Shown here: positions 50,164-58,662 of the stretch, one piece after another
Numbering within the stretch: position 1 is the first letter of the stretch
Layout: the number at the start of each line of letters is the position of its first letter
NCBI GenBank assembly: GCA_019119595.1
Contig: DWWS01000031.1
Span: 1 to 64,000 of the forward strand
Source: Candidatus Eisenbergiella merdavium
GTDB taxonomy: Bacteria; Bacillota; Clostridia; Lachnospirales; Lachnospiraceae
DNA length: 64,000 nt
Direction: 5' to 3'
Notes under the pieces: generated by a model
Told to the model about the DNA's origin: nothing
Database searches by the model: none
Seen by the model: the letters and a program-made list of their open reading frames with translations, nothing else
Position numbers and translations under genes: made by a program

Positions 50164-50262
50164 GTTAAAAGGAACAACCGTCCCACAAGGGGGTTGACCA
50201 GTTTGATGACAGAATAGCCACCTGATACCTGGGCAAGTATACAAGGGTGGCTTTTCTGTTAC
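50164..50262 (+). ncRNA. Candidate antisense RNA antitoxin of a type I toxin-antitoxin pair
   Basis: The predicted RNA of about 100 bases has a first stem-loop CAACC...GGTTG (50177-50199) and a terminator hairpin. In the terminator CAGAATAGCCACC (50210-50222) pairs with GGTGGCTTTTCTG (50246-50258) with one mismatch, with TTTT inside its right arm. Read on the minus strand, the first stem followed by TTCCTTTT would end the toxin mRNA. The two transcripts would thus overlap tail to tail by about 95 bases, the layout of txpA/ratA in Bacillus subtilis. Boundaries are predicted, not measured. Confidence 0.55.
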
Positions 50263-50284
50263 CCGGTTAGGGAAAACGAAAAGA

Positions 50285-50410
50285 TTACTGGCTGATCTGA
50301 ATGATCAGAGCCAGCAATGCAAGGATGAACATTCCAAAAGACATAAGATCATTGAAATCAAAATTCAATTTCTCCAATCCATCCGCATAATATCCCCAAA
50401 ACCCGGGCAT
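50285..50410 (-). CDS. Putative holin-like type I toxin peptide
   Basis: A 41-codon frame from ATG (50410) to TAA (50287-50285). The peptide begins MPGFWGYYADGLEKL and ends with a single hydrophobic span LMSFGMFILALLALIIQISQ, which recalls the Hol_Tox (holin-like toxin) peptides of Firmicutes, many of which are about 30 residues. No good ribosome site precedes 50410; an internal TTG or the ATG at 50344 may be the real start. A TATAAT on this strand at 50469-50464 could be its -10. Family assignment is from memory. Confidence 0.5.
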   Translation of the reverse strand: MPGFWGYYADGLEKLNFDFNDLMSFGMFILALLALIIQISQ

Positions 50411-50444
50411 GATAGTCACGTAGAGAAAAGGAGGTGGCTGTCAT

Positions 50445-50657
50445 ATGGGTAGCAAAGCACTTGATTATACAGCGCTTGTGATCGCCATAATCGGGGCGGT
50501 CAACTGGGGACTGATCGGACTTTTCCGTTTTGATCTCGTCGCCCTGATTTTCGGCCAGATGAGCCTGATTTCCAGAATTGTCTACGTTTTAGTCGGAATC
50601 TGCGGTCTGTACCTGCTGACCTTTTTCGGAAGAGTGGGGAACGGACAGGATTCATAG
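50445..50657 (+). CDS. DUF378 small membrane protein (YuzA-like)
   Basis: A 70-residue protein with two membrane helices: DYTALVIAIIGAVNWGLIGLF and ISRIVYVLVGICGLYLLTFF. The NWGLIGLF motif is diagnostic of DUF378. Function is unknown. AAAGGAGGTGGCTGTCAT precedes the ATG, a near-perfect ribosome site. It is divergent from the putative toxin gene and followed by a terminator. Confidence 0.92.
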   Translation: MGSKALDYTALVIAIIGAVNWGLIGLFRFDLVALIFGQMSLISRIVYVLVGICGLYLLTFFGRVGNGQDS

Positions 50658-50698
50658 AGACATGCGCTTTGGCGCACACCTGAAGGAAATACGAAGAA

Positions 50699-50728
50699 GC
50701 CTCCGGTTTATCTGCCGGAGGCCTCTTT
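50699..50728. terminator. Terminator shared by DUF378 gene and AraC regulator gene
   Basis: GCCTCCGG (50699-50706) pairs with CCGGAGGC (50715-50722), followed by CTCTTT. The loop contains the TAA stop of the minus-strand AraC gene (TTA at 50708-50710). Confidence 0.75.
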
Positions 50729-51664
50729 GCGTTTGGCGGAAGGAGTGCAGCCGTAGGTTTCATGAAACATGCGGCGGAACAGCTTGTAGTTGGTAAAGCC
50801 GTGTCGGGCCAGGATCTCCGTGATGCTTAAGTCAGTGTGGAGAATATCCTGACAGACATGGGAAAAACGGACCTGATTGACAAATTCCAGGAAGGTGATT
50901 CCCATGCTCTTTTTGAAAAAACGGCAGAAGTATTCCGGATTCAAAGCGACGACCGCCGCGGTATCCTGCAGAGCAATTGGCTCGGTGTAATGTTCGTTTA
51001 CATAGTCCGTCACTGCGATCAGGCGGGCCCGTTCCGTATCGCTGAAACGGCCGCCCCGGTCGGTCTCCGGAAGCTGATAGCGGGAAACGCACAGGTACAG
51101 AAGCTCATACAAAAGGCTTTTAAAATGAAGAGACAGACCGGGCCGCTGCTCCGACTGCTTCCGAAGATTCATATTCTGTCCCCCGCAGTCCTGAAGCTTT
51201 TGCAGAAGAAGGCGGAAGGCCGCATCCGTTTTTTCATCCCCGCAGGGGCCGGTGCAGAAACGGATGCGGTTATATTCCGGAATATTGGACTTCAGAAGCG
51301 GGTAGGGAATCTGAAGAACGCAGATGCGGGAATGCTCGGAGCAGCCGGTGGAGTGAATGTCGCCGGAATTGATGAGGACAAAATCGCCCTCATGCAGCAG
51401 AAGCCGCATATCATTGATATTCGCCTCCATGCTCCCCGTAGCGATCAGCAGGATCTCCAGGCTGTGGTGCCAGTGAGCCGGTACGCGGATGCCGGCATCC
51501 TCATAGGAAAAGCACCGCACCTGCAGATCCGGTTCTACGATCACATTTTCATGGATGGATTCCCGGGCGGCTTTCCCTGCCTTCCCCGCACCTGATGAAA
51601 AAAGTCCGTTCCCGTTCGGCTGCGGATTGGGTTCGGCACCTGCAAATAACGGATACTCCTTCAT
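50708..51664 (-). CDS. AraC-family regulator with cupin domain
   Basis: A 318-residue regulator. The N-terminal part (about 40-150) is a cupin (VRCFSYEDAGIRVPAHWHHSLEILLI, GDFVLINSGDIHST). The C-terminal 100 residues hold two helix-turn-helix units (ALQDTAAVVALNPEYFCRFFKK and ITEILARHGFTNYKLFRRMF). The start MKEYPLFAG follows GGAAAGGAAAAGAG. It is divergent from the GH3 beta-glucosidase gene, which is its most likely target. Confidence 0.88.
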   Translation of the reverse strand: MKEYPLFAGAEPNPQPNGNGLFSSGAGKAGKAARESIHENVIVEPDLQVRCFSYEDAGIRVPAHWHHSLEILLIATGSMEANINDMRLLLHEGDFVLINSGDIHSTGCSEHSRICVLQIPYPLLKSNIPEYNRIRFCTGPCGDEKTDAAFRLLLQKLQDCGGQNMNLRKQSEQRPGLSLHFKSLLYELLYLCVSRYQLPETDRGGRFSDTERARLIAVTDYVNEHYTEPIALQDTAAVVALNPEYFCRFFKKSMGITFLEFVNQVRFSHVCQDILHTDLSITEILARHGFTNYKLFRRMFHETYGCTPSAKRKEASGR

Positions 51665-51759
51665 TCTCTTTTCCTTTCCTGCAAAATAAAATCGGGTTAA
51701 AATACTCTCCGGATACCCCCTACTCAAACGGTTCAGGCAGCCCTGACCGTCTTATCTCT

Positions 51760-51787
51760 ATTATCTCAAATGGAAGAAAAAAGTCAA
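51760..51787 (-). promoter_or_regulatory. Promoter of the AraC regulator gene
   Basis: On the minus strand TTGACT (51787-51782) and GATAAT (51765-51760) are 16 bases apart, about 95 bases before the ATG. Confidence 0.5.
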
Positions 51788-51837
51788 TATCGACCCATAT
51801 AAAGTCAGGATTGAGATTAGCCTGCCTCTGAACCTTA

Positions 51838-51846
51838 TGCTATGAT
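51838..51846 (+). promoter_or_regulatory. Extended -10 promoter element before the GH3 gene
   Basis: TGCTATGAT at 51838-51846 is an extended -10 box. The -35 position is poor (TTAGCC, 18 bases away), as expected for an activator-dependent promoter. Transcription would begin within the first of three 35-bp repeats. Confidence 0.5.
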
Positions 51847-51852
51847 AGAAAC

Positions 51853-51957
51853 AACGGATGCCGTAAAACACCATCCTTATATTCCACAACGGATGCCGCA
51901 TAGCGCCGTCCTTATGTTCAGTAACAGATGCTGCAGAAGGCGGCATCCATATGCTTC
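51853..51957 (+). repeat. Three tandem 35-bp repeats between AraC and GH3 genes
   Basis: Units lie at 51853-51887, 51888-51922 and 51923-51957. Each starts AACRGATGCYG, has a weak internal dyad (GGATGCCG against CCGTCC or GGCATCC) and a WTAT run near its end. Units 1 and 2 differ at about eight positions and unit 3 is more diverged. Since 35 is not a multiple of three and no family match exists in the frame across it, this is untranslated leader. The role may be regulator binding or RNA structure. Confidence 0.8.
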
Positions 51958-51991
51958 AACTAAAACGCGAAATGAAAAAGGAGAGAAAGGT

Positions 51992-54268
51992 ATGACACGG
52001 GAAGGGTTAAAAGAGCTTGTAGCGAAAATGACGCTGGAGGAAAAGGCGGCGATGTGCTCGGGCGCGGATTTCTGGCACACGGAGGCGGTGGAGCGCCTGG
52101 GGATTCCGGCGATGATGGTTTCCGACGGACCGCACGGGCTGAGAAAGCAGGATCAGGAGGCGGATAATCTCGGCGTAAACGACAGCATTAAGGCGGTCTG
52201 CTTCCCCGCGGGCTGCGGCACGGCGGCCAGCTTTAACCGGGAGCTGATCACCAGGATGGGAGAAGCGCTGGGCGAGGAATGCCAGGCAGAGGGCGTCGGC
52301 GTGATCCTCGGGCCTGCGGTGAACATCAAGCGTTCCCCGCTGTGCGGACGCAATTTTGAATATTATTCCGAGGATCCTTACGTGGCTTCCGAAATGGCGG
52401 GAGCGCTGATCGCCGGCGTCCAGAGCAAAAACGTGGGAACCAGCATCAAGCATTTTTTTGCGAACAATCAGGAGCACCGCAGAATGTCCTCCTCCTCCGA
52501 GATCGACGAGCGGACCATGCGGGAGATCTATCTTGCGGCCTTTGAGGGCGCGGTGAAAAAGCAGAAGCCCTGGACCGTGATGTGCTCCTATAATAAGATT
52601 AACGGCGTATACGGCGCTGAAAACAGATGGTCCCTGACCGACGTCCTGCGCGGCGAGTGGGGCTTTGACGGCTTCGTGGTAAGCGACTGGGGCGCGGTAA
52701 ACGACCGGGTGCCCGATCTGGAAGCCGGGCTGGATCTGGAAATGCCCTCCTCCGGCGGCGTGAACGACCGGCTCATCGTGGAAGCGGTGAAGGAAGGCCG
52801 CCTGAAGGAAGAGGTGCTGGATCAGTCGGTGGAGCGCATTCTGAACATCGTGTACCGGTTTGAAGAAAACAGGGACAAGACGGCCGTTTTTGACCGGGAC
52901 AAGGATCATGAGCTTGCAAAAAAGGTGGCGGAGGAAACCTGCGTCCTTCTGAAAAACGAGGACAGCGTCCTTCCTCTGCAGGAAAAGGCAAAGATCGCCT
53001 TTATCGGGAAATATGCGGCAAAGCCCCGCTATCAGGGCGGCGGAAGCTCCCACATCAACAGCCATAAGGTGACGGGCGCTTGGGACTGCGTGAAGGACTG
53101 GGGAAATATCATCTTTGCGGAGGGCTTCCGGGACGATGCGGATCAGACCGACGAGGCGCTTCTGAAGGAAGCCGTGGAGGCGGCAGAGAAAGCGGAGGCT
53201 GCCGTGATCTTTGCCGGACTTCCCGATTCCTTTGAGTCAGAGGGCTTTGACCGGACCCACATGCGCATGCCGAAATGCCAGAACGAGCTGATCGAGCGCG
53301 TAGCCGCCGTCCAGCCCAACACCATCGTGGTGCTTCACAACGGCTCACCCGTGGAAATGCCCTGGGCGGATCGGGTAAAGGGCATCCTGGAGGCATATCT
53401 GGGCGGTCAGGCCGTTGGAGCGGCGGTTGTGGATATCCTTTTCGGAAAAGTGAATCCCAGTGGAAAACTTCCGGAAACCATTCCTTATCAGATGGAGGAC
53501 AATCCGTCCTACCTGTATTATTCCGGAGAGGGCGACCGGGTGGAATACCGGGAGGGCGTGTTCGTCGGCTACCGCTACTATGATAAGAAGAAAATGGCGG
53601 TCCGCTTCCCCTTCGGCTACGGCCTGTCCTATACCACCTTCGCTTATTCGGAGCCGAAGCTCAGCGCAGAGCGCATTCTGGACAGCGAAACCGTCACCAT
53701 CCGCGTGGATGTGACCAACACGGGCAGCCGCGCCGGAAAAGAGACGGTGCAGCTTTATGTATCCGCGCCTGACAGCGCCGTGATCCGACCGGTACGGGAG
53801 CTGAGAGGCTTTGACAAGATCGAGCTTGCTCCCGGCGAGACGAAGATGGTCAGCTTCACGCTGGACAAGAGAGCCTTCGCCTACTGGAACACGGATATCC
53901 ATGACTGGCATGTGGAGAGCGGAAGATACCTGATCCAGGTCGGCGGCTCCTCCCGGGACATCGCCATCGAGCAGGAGGTATATGTGGAATCCACCACGAA
54001 GCTTCCCAGACACTATACCATGGATACGACCTTCGGCGATCTGATGGACGACCCGGAGGCGATGGAGCTCATCGCTCCGCTCATGCACATTGATTTCCTG
54101 GAGAAAAAGGAGAACGAGGATACCACGGACGCGGCGGCGGAGGCCATCACGGCCGAGATGCAGGCGGCCATGATGAAGTATATGCCCCTGCGCGGCGTCT
54201 TCAGCTTTGCCTCCGGAAGCGTGACACCCCAGCAGGTTCAGGAGGTTCTGGATAAGCTGAACGGGTGA
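51992..54268 (+). CDS. Glycoside hydrolase family 3 beta-glucosidase
   Basis: A 758-residue enzyme without signal peptide. The start at 51992 (MTREGLKELVAKMTLEEKAAM) follows AAAAGGAGAGAAAGG. The N-terminal barrel has PAMMVSDGPHGLR and the nucleophile D232 in GFVVSDWGAV. The second domain (about 310-520) has LPLQEKAKIAFIGKYA and VVLHNGSPVEM; a fibronectin-III-like end (about 590-670) has VTNTGSRAGKETVQLYV. It releases glucose or other sugars from beta-linked oligosaccharides inside the cell. The C-terminal 80 residues extend past the FnIII-like domain and are family-variable. Confidence 0.93.
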   Translation: MTREGLKELVAKMTLEEKAAMCSGADFWHTEAVERLGIPAMMVSDGPHGLRKQDQEADNLGVNDSIKAVCFPAGCGTAASFNRELITRMGEALGEECQAEGVGVILGPAVNIKRSPLCGRNFEYYSEDPYVASEMAGALIAGVQSKNVGTSIKHFFANNQEHRRMSSSSEIDERTMREIYLAAFEGAVKKQKPWTVMCSYNKINGVYGAENRWSLTDVLRGEWGFDGFVVSDWGAVNDRVPDLEAGLDLEMPSSGGVNDRLIVEAVKEGRLKEEVLDQSVERILNIVYRFEENRDKTAVFDRDKDHELAKKVAEETCVLLKNEDSVLPLQEKAKIAFIGKYAAKPRYQGGGSSHINSHKVTGAWDCVKDWGNIIFAEGFRDDADQTDEALLKEAVEAAEKAEAAVIFAGLPDSFESEGFDRTHMRMPKCQNELIERVAAVQPNTIVVLHNGSPVEMPWADRVKGILEAYLGGQAVGAAVVDILFGKVNPSGKLPETIPYQMEDNPSYLYYSGEGDRVEYREGVFVGYRYYDKKKMAVRFPFGYGLSYTTFAYSEPKLSAERILDSETVTIRVDVTNTGSRAGKETVQLYVSAPDSAVIRPVRELRGFDKIELAPGETKMVSFTLDKRAFAYWNTDIHDWHVESGRYLIQVGGSSRDIAIEQEVYVESTTKLPRHYTMDTTFGDLMDDPEAMELIAPLMHIDFLEKKENEDTTDAAAEAITAEMQAAMMKYMPLRGVFSFASGSVTPQQVQEVLDKLNG

Positions 54269-54303
54269 AAATAAGTGTTCCTTAAGGAGAGGTGTCCGGC
54301 ATC

Positions 54304-54331
54304 AGAGGAGCTGCTTTACAGCAGCTCCTCT
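54304..54331. terminator. 12-bp perfect hairpin between convergent genes
   Basis: AGAGGAGCTGCT (54304-54315) pairs with AGCAGCTCCTCT (54320-54331) around a 4-base loop. The loop holds the TAA stop of the minus-strand sulfatase (TTA at 54316). No T run follows on either strand, so it may act as an RNA end stabiliser or weak terminator. Confidence 0.5.
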
Positions 54332-55659
54332 CCGGGAAACACTCTGCGCTGTCCGGATGGAACAGGAGGCGCTTTGAGGATAACGGGTTCAGATTCACCT
54401 GCCCGGATCATGGCTTTCTTAAGTCTTTCTGCCATGATGTCGGCTACCTGACGGTGGGATTCATAACCGATCAGGTTCGTCAGTTCGTAGGGATCGTGTT
54501 CCAGATCATAGAGAGCTGTCTCTGTATAGGTATCGGAACCGGGATCCGTCATAGGGTCTTTGTCGGGAGCCTCCACGGCATATTTCCAGCGGCTGGTCCG
54601 TACCGCCCGTCCTACCTGACTTTCGCTGATTTGAACGAATATTTCCTCCGGCCAGTCTTTACAGCTCCGGTCGATCAGGGGCATGAGAGAATGGCCCTGC
54701 ATATCCTCCGGAACAGGAATCCCGCAGGCGTCCAGAAGCGTTGGCGCAACGTCGACCAGGCTTACCAGCGATCGGATCCTTCCCCCTCCGGTAAAAGGAC
54801 CTCCGGTGAAGGCCATCGGGATACGGATGGAGCTTTCGTGGCAGGAGCGCTTATATTCGCTGTTCCTTGTTTTGAAATGACATCCATGATCGGTGGTGAA
54901 GAGCAGGATGGTATTCTCTGAAAGCTGTAGGCTCTTCAGCGCATCTCGCACCCGTCCGAAGGCTTCATCAAGACGTTTTACCATTCCATAGTAGCCATTT
55001 ATACTTTGCCACGAATTGCCGCCAAGGCTGGCAAGATCGGGCGGCATGTAATCATATCTCTTCCTGGTCTCCACGGTCGGGGCCGGGTAGCTGTCATTGG
55101 AATTCTGAAAGTGGGGCTCCAGAAAAGAGAGGAACAGGAAGAAGGGCTTTTCTTTATTCTGGTCAATATAACGGATGGCGGCGTCGGTCAGGGCATCCAC
55201 CCGGTATCCGGGAAGCTTCACCGGACGGTCCGCGTTATCATAGACCAGGGTATTATATGCCTGAGAGGTGGCCTCCAGGGCATTGGCTCCCAGCCAGTAC
55301 TGATATCCCCCTCTTTCCCTTTCCGGTACCGCATGGCGGGTGGAGCCAAGGTGCCACTTCCCGATATATCCGGTCTCATAGCCTGCCTCATTAAAGTAAT
55401 GTGCCATCGTTCGCAGATCGGGATTTAAGGGAATGGCATTTTTATATGTCCCAATAGATGTGGCGTACATGCCTGTCTGCAGAACCCCTCTGGCCGGTCC
55501 GCACACGGGCTGGGGAGTGAAGGCATATTCAGGGAAGGTGCCTTCCATTGCCGCCTGATCGAAATTGGGAGTAAGACCGCAGGGATTTCCATGTATCCCC
55601 GTCGTATCCCATCTCTGCTGATCCGTAAAAAATACCACTACATTCGGCCTCGTGCTCAT
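54316..55659 (-). CDS. Cys-type sulfatase
   Basis: A 447-residue alkaline-phosphatase-fold sulfatase. The maturation motif is PVCGPARG with C53 (C-x-P-x-R), the cysteine that an anaerobic maturase turns into formylglycine. Metal-binding parts are VVFFTDQQRW (D13) and FTTDHGCHF. No signal peptide is seen, so it removes sulfate from imported oligosaccharides. No maturase gene is in the window. The gene starts three bases after the GH106-like gene ends and is the last of the operon led by the YesM/YesN pair. Confidence 0.93.
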   Translation of the reverse strand: MSTRPNVVVFFTDQQRWDTTGIHGNPCGLTPNFDQAAMEGTFPEYAFTPQPVCGPARGVLQTGMYATSIGTYKNAIPLNPDLRTMAHYFNEAGYETGYIGKWHLGSTRHAVPERERGGYQYWLGANALEATSQAYNTLVYDNADRPVKLPGYRVDALTDAAIRYIDQNKEKPFFLFLSFLEPHFQNSNDSYPAPTVETRKRYDYMPPDLASLGGNSWQSINGYYGMVKRLDEAFGRVRDALKSLQLSENTILLFTTDHGCHFKTRNSEYKRSCHESSIRIPMAFTGGPFTGGGRIRSLVSLVDVAPTLLDACGIPVPEDMQGHSLMPLIDRSCKDWPEEIFVQISESQVGRAVRTSRWKYAVEAPDKDPMTDPGSDTYTETALYDLEHDPYELTNLIGYESHRQVADIMAERLKKAMIRAGESEPVILKAPPVPSGQRRVFPGEELL

Positions 55660-55662
55660 TGC

Positions 55663-58659
55663 TCATACCTCCTCATACTTATGCTTTTCCATATTAAAAA
55701 TTTCTCCTTCAAACAGACCGGAAAGGGTCGTATCAACGATAAGCTCCAGCCGGGCTTCCTTTCCCAGTATACATAAGCCGGCCGGCACGTCGAAACGGTA
55801 AGGGCTGAAGGCTTTCATCCCGAGCGTTCTTCCGTTCAGCCTGAGAGTAAGGCTGTCCTGCATACAGGGATCCACGATCCGGAGCTCTTTGCTCTCTTTT
55901 TCAAGTATTGTCTCATAAATAATGGTCCCTGCATAGAAGGGAATCCCGGAACGGACCCGATCCTTGATCCAGCCGGTCTCCCGCCATGGCTCCAGGCTCC
56001 ACAGGCCGTCTTTTTTCTCCACAGAGAAATCTCCGAAGATATACAGAGGGTTTCGGATCCCGCCAAAGGTCTTGTCTGTCTCAAATACCAGGGTGATTTG
56101 ATTTTTTCCCGGTATCAGCGCGTTCGAGATTCGGACTGCCTTATTTGTGTTCAGATAGAATTCCCTGCTTTCGAGGTCTACCTCTTTGATCTCATGGTCG
56201 TTTAACCACAGGGACCACTTGCCGAGCATGGTTCCCGGCTCCATGACCAGATAAATGTCCTTTCTCTCCTGTTCAGAAAGATCGCAGAAAAATTCGTTCC
56301 GGCAGGTTACCCTCACCAATCCGAAATCCAGTTCCTTCGGACAGCCGAAATAAGGCTTCTGCCTGACCGGAATCCGTATCCCCGCCTGCTCCAGCTGGTC
56401 GATGACCGGAATGCTTTCCGCCTCTCCTTTCTGGCCGTCCTCGGCTTCTACCTGCCATCGCCCGATACGCAGGGCGTTTTTGCCAAGGATTTTCTGCTTC
56501 ATGGGAATATCCAGATAAATTTCCATGGGGGCCGGAGTATCATCCGCGCTGGCATATTCCGTATCTTTTCCTGAAAAATCCTCCTCGTTCAGAAAACGGG
56601 ATTCATAGGGTGACAGGGTAAGGGAAAGCGTTCCGGCTCCCTTCAGGGTTACGGCGGCGTTTCCCGTTTGACCGGAAAGGTTCAGCAGAAACAGTTCCCT
56701 CTTCTTTTCAGCATTTTCCGTGCAGAACCATACCAGACTGCCATCCTCCCTGAGTGGTGAGGAGATCTCAAAAGGCATGGATATCTCTGCTTCGGACCAG
56801 GCGATCAGGCTTCCCGGATCCCGGGTAAATAAAAGAGACTCTTTTTCCATCGCAGGAGCCTCCTTCCCGTTCCGGTAGCTTTCATAGACCTGACTTCCGG
56901 ATATCCCAAGGATATCGCTCAGATCTCCCGTCCTTTCATCCGGTTCGATCTGTTCCCAGGGAATGAGCCCGAAGAAGGCGGTCCTCCCTCCCCGCTGTAT
57001 GTACTCTCTCAGCTTTTTTGCCGCTTCGCTTTCCAGGTTGGACATGAAGGGAAGGATTACTGCCTGGTATCGGTCGCCGGAAAGTTGCAGAAAGGTTTTT
57101 CCTTCTTTTTTGACCACTTCCATGGCCGCAAAGAGCTGGGGATCTATGATGTAATAGTCCAGACCTGCTTCAAGAAGCCGGTTCTGTACTGTGGAAAAGT
57201 CCTCTTTAAGCCGTCGCGCCGTTTCTTCATCAGCAGTCCAGGTGCTGGTCACCGGATCAAGAAGCAGGAGCTTCACCGTCCTTTTGCCCTGCAGCATCCG
57301 ATCCAGCTTATCCGCGTGGTCGGAAAGACTGTGGACATTTTTCCACCAGGGCATCTGAAAAAAGGAGGAAGGAGGAGCATCATGCTTTTTCAGTCCGTCC
57401 GTGGTGTAATAAGCGCCATGGGTCACGAACCAGTTGATCCCGGACACTGCAAGCCAGTCAAAGGTCCATTTCATGTCCTGAACAGTCATTCCCCAGCCAA
57501 TGCTGTGAAACGCTTCACACAGGGCGCCCTCCTTGTGATAAAAATGGGCTGCGGAGGAAACAATCTTTCCATTGAAGCGGTACTTGCTGTCCGCGATGGA
57601 TGGCCTGCTCCCGACCTTCTGATGTCCGGCATCGATTCCGGGTATATCCACGAATTCCAGCTCCTTGCTCCTCAAAATGGGTTTTTCCCCTATGTAGAGC
57701 AGATGGTTTTCGTGACACCAGGAGAGAAGCTGTCTGTCGTAGCTTTCCATAAACTGTTCGGCAGCCGTATCGCGGTAAGCATAGCGGATCCGGCTGGTCA
57801 TCGTTCCCATATCCTCAAACAGTGCGGGCAGATATTCTAACAGGTCGATGCCGTGCCTTTTTTTTACCAGATCGGGAAGCAGGGGCGACCAGGGCTGCTC
57901 CGGAGGAAATGCGGTCACTTCGTCTGTGAAGAATCCCTTGATCGTTTTCCCGAATTCACTGCCGACATGCTTTTTATAGGCCTCATGGGTGGTTTCTATA
58001 AAATATCGGACAGCGTCGGGATTCAGGGGATCTACAAAGGTGTCAAAATATTTGAAGTGCGTCAGCACCGTTTCCACAAATATGCAGATCTTCCATTCTC
58101 CTTCAGGGACCGGAAAATACAGATACTGGGAGAGCTCTCCCTGAAAATATCGTTTCCGGTTATAGGCGGTCAGACCGCTCAGCTGGAATACATCCTGCAC
58201 ATATCCCGTTCCTATATAGGGGGCAAGATCGAGAAAACGATCCCAGTTTATCTTCCCACCTTCCACGGCATAAGCCCGGGCGGAGAGAACCTTTCCCCAG
58301 GGAGCATGCAGCTTTACCGTCTCTTTCCCTTTTGCCTGCGCGGTGACATATCGGAGGGATCTGCACAGATACTCAGGATGATCCAGGACCACCTTTCCGC
58401 CGCCGATTCCGCTGGGATAGGGAAATTCATCGTAGATCCATACCTCCATATCCCGTTTTTTCGCTTCCGTCACTGCATGGCGGACACGGGAGAAAAATTC
58501 TTCCGACAGATAGGGGATCTCCATTCCCTGTCTGGGATGGATCATAAAGCCTTTGATCCCCTGGCGGTACATCTGCTCGATCTGCCTGCTCATCTCATCT
58601 TTGTCCATCTCTCCGTTCCAAAACCAGAACGGCTGGATACCAAATCGTAAATTTCCCAT
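55663..58659 (-). CDS. GH106-like large glycoside hydrolase
   Basis: A 998-residue protein. The N-terminal barrel begins with GIQPFWFWNGEMDKDEM and has GIKGFMIHPRQGMEIPYLSEEF and IYDEFPYPSGIGGG, patterns I associate with the GH106 alpha-L-rhamnosidase group. TIKGFFTDEV may hold a catalytic acid. The middle has a glutamine-amidotransferase-like fold (AVILPFMSNLESEAAKKLREYI) and the end has two galactose-binding-like beta domains. No signal peptide. Its neighbours (sulfatase, kinase/regulator) point to a sulfated glycan, perhaps with rhamnose. GH family assignment is moderate. Confidence 0.7.
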   Translation of the reverse strand: MGNLRFGIQPFWFWNGEMDKDEMSRQIEQMYRQGIKGFMIHPRQGMEIPYLSEEFFSRVRHAVTEAKKRDMEVWIYDEFPYPSGIGGGKVVLDHPEYLCRSLRYVTAQAKGKETVKLHAPWGKVLSARAYAVEGGKINWDRFLDLAPYIGTGYVQDVFQLSGLTAYNRKRYFQGELSQYLYFPVPEGEWKICIFVETVLTHFKYFDTFVDPLNPDAVRYFIETTHEAYKKHVGSEFGKTIKGFFTDEVTAFPPEQPWSPLLPDLVKKRHGIDLLEYLPALFEDMGTMTSRIRYAYRDTAAEQFMESYDRQLLSWCHENHLLYIGEKPILRSKELEFVDIPGIDAGHQKVGSRPSIADSKYRFNGKIVSSAAHFYHKEGALCEAFHSIGWGMTVQDMKWTFDWLAVSGINWFVTHGAYYTTDGLKKHDAPPSSFFQMPWWKNVHSLSDHADKLDRMLQGKRTVKLLLLDPVTSTWTADEETARRLKEDFSTVQNRLLEAGLDYYIIDPQLFAAMEVVKKEGKTFLQLSGDRYQAVILPFMSNLESEAAKKLREYIQRGGRTAFFGLIPWEQIEPDERTGDLSDILGISGSQVYESYRNGKEAPAMEKESLLFTRDPGSLIAWSEAEISMPFEISSPLREDGSLVWFCTENAEKKRELFLLNLSGQTGNAAVTLKGAGTLSLTLSPYESRFLNEEDFSGKDTEYASADDTPAPMEIYLDIPMKQKILGKNALRIGRWQVEAEDGQKGEAESIPVIDQLEQAGIRIPVRQKPYFGCPKELDFGLVRVTCRNEFFCDLSEQERKDIYLVMEPGTMLGKWSLWLNDHEIKEVDLESREFYLNTNKAVRISNALIPGKNQITLVFETDKTFGGIRNPLYIFGDFSVEKKDGLWSLEPWRETGWIKDRVRSGIPFYAGTIIYETILEKESKELRIVDPCMQDSLTLRLNGRTLGMKAFSPYRFDVPAGLCILGKEARLELIVDTTLSGLFEGEIFNMEKHKYEEV

Positions 58660-58662
58660 TTC

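Noticed and set aside
51842..51991. N-terminal extension of the GH3 enzyme
   Set aside because: It would be translated from the 35-bp repeats, whose period is not a multiple of three, and the start at 51992 has a strong ribosome site and family-like sequence.
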